12,500 bases of DNA from Botryococcus braunii (lineage: Eukaryota; Chlorophyta; Trebouxiophyceae), in assembly GCA_002005505.1 (NCBI GenBank), contig MVGU01001952.1:2501-15000 (forward strand), read 5' to 3'. Under the pieces are notes generated by a model. It was not told the origin of the DNA. It was given only the letters and a program-made list of their open reading frames with translations, and did no database searches. Shown one piece after another: positions 8,453 to 12,500 of the stretch (the first letter of the stretch is position 1; each line of letters begins with the position of its first letter). The translations under genes and the position numbers were made by a program.

Positions 8453-8886
8453 CATAGTTTGCTCTCTAGACCGGTATATCGTTTAATATATTAGACTAGA
8501 TGTATTGTTTGCTCTCCTAAACTAGGTATCGTTTCCTCTCCGTTTGCAAACGATACATACTGTAGGATAGCAAACGATACATAGCTTGTATAAAAGAGCA
8601 AATATATATCTGGTGCAGGGAGCAAACGATATACTTGTGTAGGAGAGCAATTGCCTCCTACACAAGATTATCGTTGCTCCCTGCACCAGATTATCATTTC
8701 TTTTAACAACTATTATCGTTTGCTATCCTATACTAGATATATGTGGTCTCTGCACAGATATATGTTTGCTCTCCTAGACTAGATTATGTTTGCTCTCCTG
8801 CCTGAGATACATTGCTTGCTCTCCTACACGAGATATATCATTTGCTCTTCTATACAAAATACATATCGTTTGCTCTCCTTTGCACA
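8453..8886. repeat. AT-rich tandem array that switches orientation twice
   Basis: The recurring unit is roughly ATATCGTTTGCTCTCCTACACTAG, 24-28 bp, diverged. Units at about 8455-8540 and 8655-8886 read in the plus direction, while those at about 8547-8650 are reversed (GGATAGCAAACGATA, GGGAGCAAACGATAT, TTGTGTAGGAGAGCAA). Each switch point is a palindrome: CGTTTGCAAACG at 8541-8552, and CTTGTGTAGGAG-A-GCAATTGC-CTCCTACACAAG at 8634-8666. Around the second centre the arms match, with small indels, out to about 8565 and 8728. They share CTGGTGCAGGGAGCAA and GGATAGCAAACGATA, so the locus can fold into a long hairpin. The array stops just before the exon candidate at 8918. Confidence 0.88.
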
Positions 8887-8917
8887 TTTCGCATCGCTCA
8901 TCAACACGTGCCTGCAG

Positions 8918-9157
8918 ACCTCTTGGGCAAGGAGCAGCTGGACGCTCTCTTCCCGCCCGGCACTAAGATGATGGGGCCGGCCTACCACATCCTAATCGAC
9001 ATCTACGGGCGGGACCTGAGCCTCCCCATGTCTGCCGCTGTGCCTGCGACTTTCGCCGAAGTTGCCCGATACATAGAGGAGAGGCTCAAAGGCAAAGTTG
9101 TGACTAGGACCTGGACCACCACACCCGTGCCAGCTCATCAGCGACAAGTCCATGCCG
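8918..9157 (+). CDS. Strongest candidate exon; protein not recognised
   Basis: The segment lies between an acceptor (CACGTGCCTGCAG, AG at 8916-8917) and a donor-like CCG|GTAGGG (GT at 9158-9159), giving 240 bp. The frame GAC CTC TTG GGC is open throughout, with a marked preference for G or C at third positions. Protein-like pieces include LLGKEQLDALFPPGTKM, GPAYHILIDIYGRDLSLPM, and an amphipathic helix FAEVARYIEERLKGKVV. Near the 3' end another frame reads QLISDKSMP and looks at least as plausible as the current one (AHQRQVHA), so a single-base shift or a different exon end near 9130 is possible. Upstream sequence in the same frame is the AT-rich array and is not expected to code. I cannot name a family. 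Confidence 0.6.
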
Positions 9158-9158
9158 G

Positions 9159-9186
9159 TAGGGATAGGGTTAGGTTTGGGGGTTAG
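9159..9186 (+). repeat. Degenerate telomere-like motif at putative intron start
   Basis: TAGGGATAGGGTTAGG followed by TTTGGGGGTTAG. The GGTTTGGGGGTTAG part nearly repeats the GGTTTGGGGTTAG found just after the exon candidate at 6021-6270. It starts at the predicted donor of the exon ending at 9157. Confidence 0.75.
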
Positions 9187-9298
9187 ACCTGGAATTCCCT
9201 GCAACATCTCGAAGGCAAAGCAGAGACGACTTGGGCGGGCGGCATGGGGAGGGGAGGGGCCCATTCCTGACACGCACTGACCTACTAGTTGATCAGAG

Positions 9299-9445
9299 CC
9301 CCCCCCCCCCCCCACACACACACACAAACAAACGGGCGCGGACGTACGCATGTTCTTGCACGTGTGCACACATACCGCACAAACACACACAAAGACGCGC
9401 ATGCACACGAGCACGCACACAACTCACACACAAATTCACAAACGC
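9299..9445. repeat. C15 run followed by AC-rich tract
   Basis: Fifteen C residues (9299-9313) followed by AC repeats to 9326, then a worn AC/ACAC-rich stretch with interruptions up to about 9445. This is the only major dinucleotide tract with AC, not GT, on the plus strand. Open frames here are microsatellite translations. Confidence 0.92.
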
Positions 9446-9727
9446 AGACATGCAGAACTTTAAAGTTAGGGTTTTTATGAGATCTCTGTGCAATCTTCAT
9501 TGGTAAAATGCAATTTTAATGGGACTGCTTCCTTGTTGTGGAATCGAAGGTTCATTCTGTATGAAAGAAGTGTGTGCCAGCATGCAGGCACAAGCTTGTC
9601 AGGAAAAATGTTATATCGGGGGCGCTTTTGGCACTCGAAGAGTCCTCTTCATTATGGGCACATGCTTCACCGCACACCTATCGAAGCCTACTTCATAGTC
9701 CTCTTTTCTCTCCTCCCCTCACCCCCT
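9446..9727. other. Spacer, no gene seen
   Basis: It contains a single AGTTAGGGTTTTT telomere-like piece at about 9465-9475. Open frames (92 and 78 codons on plus) run on into C- and A-runs and have no recognisable content. Confidence 0.45.
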
Positions 9728-9812
9728 CCCCCCCCCAAAAAAGGAAAAAAACAGCTTTGCATCTGAAACCCATCCACCCACCCCCCAAAAGAAAACAGTT
9801 TTGCATGTAAAA
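9728..9812. repeat. Two-copy C-run/A-run tandem duplication
   Basis: C9-A6-GG-A7-CAGCTTTGCAT (9728-9762) is repeated in shorter form as C6-AAAAGAAAACAGTTTTGCAT (9781-9806), with ATCCACCCA spacer sequence between. Homopolymer slippage explains the length differences. Confidence 0.7.
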
Positions 9813-9817
9813 ATTCT

Positions 9818-9902
9818 GTGCAAAGCTGAATAGATTGCGTGCAAAGCGGGAAGATCCAAAGTGCAAATATGAAAGATCCAAAGTGCAAAGCGGGAAGAGG
9901 GT
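9818..9902. repeat. 22-bp tandem repeat, about four units
   Basis: Units start at 9818, 9839, 9861 and 9883 with GTGCAAAG or GTGCAAAT. The consensus is GTGCAAAGCGGGAAGATCCA plus AA. Units 2 and 3 are both 22 bp, unit 1 is a diverged 21 bp and unit 4 is partial. Confidence 0.85.
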
Positions 9903-10156
9903 CGGGCGGGCAGGCTTGGAGGAGCTGAGGGCGTCGCTGCGGGCTGCCCATCCCTCCTGCCCGCCTCTGTTCGCGAGGAGGACTATCACCGGCAGCACAT
10001 CTGTCTGGAGGTCTGGTGGACCCGCCACAGCCAGGGGCATCGAAGAGTTTCCTGGTACTCCAGGATCTCTCCCCTCCAGCCCACCTCTTACGCAGTGCTT
10101 GATGCATAACATGGCATTGGGCAAATCTATTTTTGAGGTCATTGCATGGTGCTGAA
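9903..10156. other. GC-rich island, coding status ambiguous
   Basis: Both strands are open here. One plus frame reads LEELRASLRAAHP; another reads REEDYHRQHICLEVWWTRH; the minus strand has a 217-codon frame that continues through the 22-bp array and homopolymers (10346-9693). The competing frames and lack of a recognised domain keep me from calling a gene. It may hold a short plus-strand exon in the REEDYH frame, ending near 10105 at a TAA. Confidence 0.3.
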
Positions 10157-10460
10157 ATCCTTTCCTGGACACTTTTTGTCCAAGACCCTCCAAAAGCACA
10201 GCGTTTCCTGCAGTCAAAAATTGAGTAGTGCTAAAACAAACGTGGAATGTACTCTGCGGTGGTTGCTTTAATAGGACACATTCGATCCTGTTATCTGGCA
10301 AAGAGCACAGCAGGGATAGCCAAGTTTCCCTTGCTCTAATTAACATTCTGGATTTTTTTGTTTCTCGCTCGCTCGTCCTCCTATTTTAGTGCAGAATTGC
10401 AGCAGCCTCGTGACGGTGTGCCCCTGCTGCGTGGGTTTGGGCATGCGTGCGCGTATGCCT
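10157..10460. other. Spacer, no gene seen
   Basis: Unique, mixed-composition sequence without repeats, domains or clear splice sites. The last part becomes GT-rich as it approaches the microsatellite. Confidence 0.45.
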
Positions 10461-10472
10461 GTGTGTGTGTGT

Positions 10473-10521
<49 letters not shown>
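10461..10521. repeat. GT microsatellite, one interruption
   Basis: About 61 bp of GT on the plus strand, with one extra G at 10473-10474 that shifts the phase. Confidence 0.97.
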
Positions 10522-10522
<1 letters not shown>

Positions 10523-10657
10523 TCGGAGGCCTGGAGGATATAGGTGAGCTGTTTTTACTCATCCTTCCCCATACATCTGTAGTCTTTTGAGCTTCCCTCG
10601 TCACATGTCTCATGTACATCAATGGTCGCCACGTCCAGCAGCACGGATAGGAGGCAG

Positions 10658-10780
10658 CTGTGTCTGTTTCCTTTCGGATGCCAAAGGCCTAGTCGAGATA
10701 TGGGACACAAGGAAATTGTTAGAACATGGTCCATATGGGACAACTCAATTGAGACTGGACTGCATCTGCATTGCTTTCTA
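10658..10780 (+). CDS. Candidate exon with a WD40-like strand
   Basis: After an acceptor-like ATAGGAGGCAG (AG at 10656-10657) the plus frame reads CVCFLSDAKGLVEIWDTRKL and stays open to a TAA at about 10779. The pattern of hydrophobic residues, then S-D-A-K-G, then a strand ending in W-D, is the typical end of a WD40 propeller blade: a tight turn with Asp/Gly, then a 'VxIWD' strand. Only one blade, or part of one, is visible, so the rest would have to lie in other exons. No clear donor follows: GTTAGA at about 10719 and GTCCAT at about 10730 are weak options. It could be chance, but the WD40 signature is quite specific. Confidence 0.35.
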
Positions 10781-10820
10781 ACGCAGTGCTTGTGGTCCCA
10801 CACGGCTTAGGTTATCTTCT

Positions 10821-10914
10821 GCTCTTTATCGGGTAGGCCTGCTGTTTAAAGGGTAAATATGCTGTCTAAAGGGTAAATCGGCTAAATAAAGGGTAAATCT
10901 GCTCTTTTGAAAAG
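10821..10914. repeat. 20-bp tandem repeat, four units plus a partial
   Basis: Units start at 10821, 10841, 10861 and 10881, each 20 bp, with a partial fifth at 10901. The consensus is GCTGTTTAAAGGGTAAATCT. The first unit is the most diverged. All full units keep the exact 20-bp length. Confidence 0.88.
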
Positions 10915-11345
10915 GATTTGAAGGCACCTCGCAGGCGCACATTTCCGACGGGTGGCGAGGAGCTGGTACCATACATACATGAGCGAATTGGGATTTCCAC
11001 AGGTGCCCAACCCCAACCTCCTCCCTTCCCCCTTCCCCGATGTGAGTGTGGAGTCGTCCCTTCCCAGTCCTGCTCCCACAATAATCAGCATTCACAGCGC
11101 ACCACCTTGCTTGTTATAACTCCGTCCATTCATGCATCATCAGTCCCCTTCCCCCCCTTCCCCCATGATGGGGGATGGGGGCCCCATCCCCTTTTTGCCT
11201 GTACCAGCTGCACGTTCTCTGATGCAAAAACATTTCACAGAAAAACCAACCCAATCTAAAAGGTTAAAGTTCATTCATTTTGATTAAATTCCCCAAGACC
11301 CTTTTATTTTCTTTTTGTTTTTGTGCGAGAACTTAACTTTTAAGG
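10915..11345. other. Spacer with one long inverted repeat
   Basis: No gene supported. Short frames on both strands overlap one another. At 11171-11191 there is GGGGATGGGG-G-CCCCATCCCC, 10-bp arms with a single central base, embedded in C- and G-rich sequence. Confidence 0.5.
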
Positions 11346-11377
11346 TTTTTTTTTTTTTTTGGGGGGGGGGGGGGGGG
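11346..11377. repeat. T15-G17 homopolymer pair
   Basis: Fifteen T residues followed directly by seventeen G residues, then TTGTTTTTGGGTGGGGGG. On the minus strand this is a C-run followed by an A-run. It is a likely place for sequencing-length error. Confidence 0.95.
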
Positions 11378-11449
11378 TTGTTTTTGGGTGGGGGGTGTGG
11401 GGATGAAAATTTATTGATGCCCCAGCCTGTGTTGGGGGTGGGAGTGCAG

Positions 11450-11550
11450 ACGTTCCTGTTGTGGGGAGGCACGACTATCTGCCGGCCGTGATGAGATTTC
11501 TGAAGCCGCACCACTACACGCCCTCCCTCAGCTTCCGCTTCACCCTGCTG
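11450..11550 (+). CDS. Candidate short exon; protein not recognised
   Basis: The 101-bp segment lies between an acceptor (GGTGGGAGTGCAG, AG at 11448-11449) and a donor-like CTGCTG|GTCAGT (GT at 11551-11552). Read as VPVVGRHDYLPAVMRFLKP followed by HHYTPSLSFRFTLL, it has strong G/C preference at third codon positions and a composition like a folded protein. The frame also continues past the donor to a stop near 11647; a GTCAGT...CACCAG segment at 11551-11580 is 30 bp, in frame, and could simply be coding. No family recognised. Confidence 0.45.
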
Positions 11551-11952
11551 GTCAGTCTTTTCCCACCTGCCTGCCACCAGGACTACTTTTTGGGACTGAA
11601 TGGGTTGGTACCAGGAGTACGCCGAATGTTATCCTCGGAGGGAACGTAATCTTTTGCATGGTCAGAGTTGTCCGAGTGCATGCACAACATTTGCCTTTTC
11701 ATTTATAGAATTTTTTTTTTTTTTTGCTTATTGGCATAACTTGCAAACATGCCTACTCTATTGCATGTGCCCTGCATGCACAACATGGTCAAATTGCAAT
11801 GTTTATACCTCCAAATGTATTACACAATTCATTTGGTATCATCATGATGCTGTTGATTCTTGTTCATAGATGACCTTTTGTTGCTTCGAGTCGTCATTAG
11901 GTGCATAACTCCTGAAGACAATTACGTCACAAAGTAATTGTCCCCCCCACCC
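11551..11952. other. Spacer with T15 run, no gene seen
   Basis: AT-rich toward the right. A T15 run lies at 11711-11725. TGCATGCACAACAT occurs twice, at 11677-11690 and 11773-11786. Nothing else is apparent. Confidence 0.45.
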
Positions 11953-12016
11953 CTCTCTCTCTCTCTCTCTCTCTTCTTCTCTTCTCTTCTCTCTCTCTCT
12001 CTCTCTCTCTCTCCCC

Positions 12017-12047
<31 letters not shown>

Positions 12048-12052
12048 TCTCT

Positions 12053-12094
<42 letters not shown>

Positions 12095-12127
12095 TGTGTG
12101 TGTCTGTCTGTCTGTCTCCCCCCCCCC
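11953..12127. repeat. Compound CT/GT/TGTC microsatellite with C-run
   Basis: A CT tract with CTTCT interruptions (11953-12056) passes directly into GT repeats (about 12056-12103, one extra G), then about four TGTC units (to about 12117), then a C-run to 12127. The abrupt changes of motif are typical of compound microsatellites. Confidence 0.97.
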
Positions 12128-12340
12128 TCATGCTGGCTGGCAAGCACATGGAGTATGACTTTGACCAGCATTGAGCAACGTCCATTCCATTCCGTTTCTT
12201 CGTCCAAAGGAGTTGGGAACCCCCCTCTGACAGAGGAGGGCCAGCCGCTCAAACGCCCCTCCCACACCCAAACATTTCTGAAACTGAGAGGAGGAACCTG
12301 TGAAGGATGTCAAGGGTGTGGGGGGCCGCGGGGAAGCAGC
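12128..12340. other. Spacer with weak coding-like patch
   Basis: At 12130-12174 the plus frame reads MLAGKHMEYDFDQH then a stop. This looks protein-like but is too short and has no clear acceptor in the C-run before it. CCTCTG-A-CAGAGG forms a small inverted repeat at 12224-12236. Nothing further can be supported. Confidence 0.3.
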
Positions 12341-12448
12341 ATGCAGGGCAACTACTGGTTCCCCTTCAGCTTTTAACCCTAATCCCCAAACACTAGACCC
12401 TAAATTCCGTAGGGATACAGATGCGGGGCAGCTGCTGGTTCCCCTTCA
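12341..12448. repeat. 28-bp direct repeat around a 52-bp insert
   Basis: 12341-12368 and 12421-12448 match at 25 of 28 positions; all three differences are A in the left copy and G in the right. Both begin ATGC(A/G)GGGCA and end CTGGTTCCCCTTCA. The 52 bp between them hold reverse-strand telomere-like sequence. Confidence 0.9.
12373..12391 (-). repeat. Telomere-like motif, reverse orientation
   Basis: On the minus strand this reads GTTTGGGGATTAGGGTTAA. It shares GTTTGGGG(N)TTAG with 6271-6281 and 9174-9186, and GGGGATTAGGGTTA with 587-600. CCCTAAA follows at 12398-12404. Confidence 0.8.
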
Positions 12449-12500
12449 CGCCGCAGAAGCAGACGGCACTGGAGGCGGTGCTCATCCCCCTCCTGGAGGC
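12421..12500 (+). CDS. Partial exon candidate running off the window
   Basis: After an acceptor-like GTAGGGATACAG the frame from 12421 is open to the window end. It reads WFPFTPQKQTALEAV followed by LIPLLE, with strong G/C preference at third positions. The left copy of the direct repeat (12341-12368) would encode a matching GNYWFPF but stops at once at a TAA, so the right copy is the better candidate. ATG at 12421 could be internal. Family unknown. Confidence 0.4.
   Translation, partial: MRGSCWFPFTPQKQTALEAVLIPLLE

Noticed and set aside
8453..8886. CRISPR array
   Set aside because: Units are diverged, directly abutting, of changing orientation and without unique spacers; the host DNA is eukaryotic.
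9693..10346. 217-codon minus-strand open frame, the longest in the window
   Set aside because: It runs through the 22-bp tandem array and C/A homopolymers, and its composition changes abruptly. No domain seen and no splice evidence.
10090..10792. ACGCAGTGCTTG shared between 10090-10101 and 10781-10792
   Set aside because: A 12-bp match is expected by chance several times in a window of this size.
11551..11580. A 30-bp intron with GTCAGT and CACCAG ends
   Set aside because: It is exactly 10 codons and in frame, so readthrough is simpler, and 30 bp is shorter than ordinary spliceosomal introns.
1..12500. tRNA, rRNA or other structured RNA genes
   Set aside because: I found no T-arm-like GGTTCRANYCC with a matching acceptor stem and no rRNA-like conserved block by eye; a covariance-model scan would be needed to exclude them fully.

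Overview
This window is eukaryotic nuclear DNA from a large, repeat-rich genome. Nothing in it has bacterial gene organisation: there are no long uninterrupted genes, no operons and no ribosome-binding-site pattern. It instead has many microsatellites (mostly GT, with AC and CT), homopolymer runs, several unrelated minisatellites, a decayed reverse-transcriptase fragment, and short GC-rich coding islands bounded by plausible GT/AG splice sites. Short degenerate telomere-like motifs of the TTAGGG/TTTAGGG type recur. These traits fit a large algal or other protist genome (a green or other phytoplankton lineage is my guess), but I cannot name the organism.

Layout. 151-425 is a G-rich minisatellite of five 54-57 bp units. 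885-1240 is an old tandem repeat of about 94-100 bp. 1235-1576 holds one possible minus-strand exon. 1707-1780 is a pure GT microsatellite. About 1.8-4.3 kb holds no gene I can support. 4305-4550 is a long GT-rich tract. 4936-5669 is a striking 15-bp minisatellite (49 units) with higher-order structure, followed by a decaying tail to about 5.83 kb. 6021-6270 is a candidate plus-strand exon. 6704-7129 (minus) is a relic of a retrotransposon reverse-transcriptase protein. 8453-8886 is an AT-rich array of about 24-28 bp units whose orientation switches twice, giving a large imperfect palindrome. 8918-9157 is the best coding exon in the window. 9.2-10.6 kb holds C/A runs, a 22-bp tandem array, an ambiguous GC-rich island and a GT microsatellite. 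10658-10780 contains a WD40-like stretch. 10821-10914 is a 20-bp tandem array. 11450-11550 is another exon candidate. 11953-12127 is a compound CT/GT/TGTC microsatellite. 12421-12500 is a partial exon candidate, preceded by a 28-bp imperfect copy of its own start.

How it may fit together. The plus-strand islands at 6021-6270, 8918-9157, 10658-10780, 11450-11550 and 12421-12500 could be exons of one or more intron-rich genes running left to right, with the reverse-transcriptase relic lying antisense inside an intron. I recognise none of these proteins apart from the WD40-like stretch, so their linkage is inference. I see no strong candidate for a new defence, mobile or metabolic system. The most interesting features are structural: higher-order periodicity in the 15-bp array, the orientation-switching AT-rich array, and a recurring G-rich telomere-like motif beside exon-like islands.
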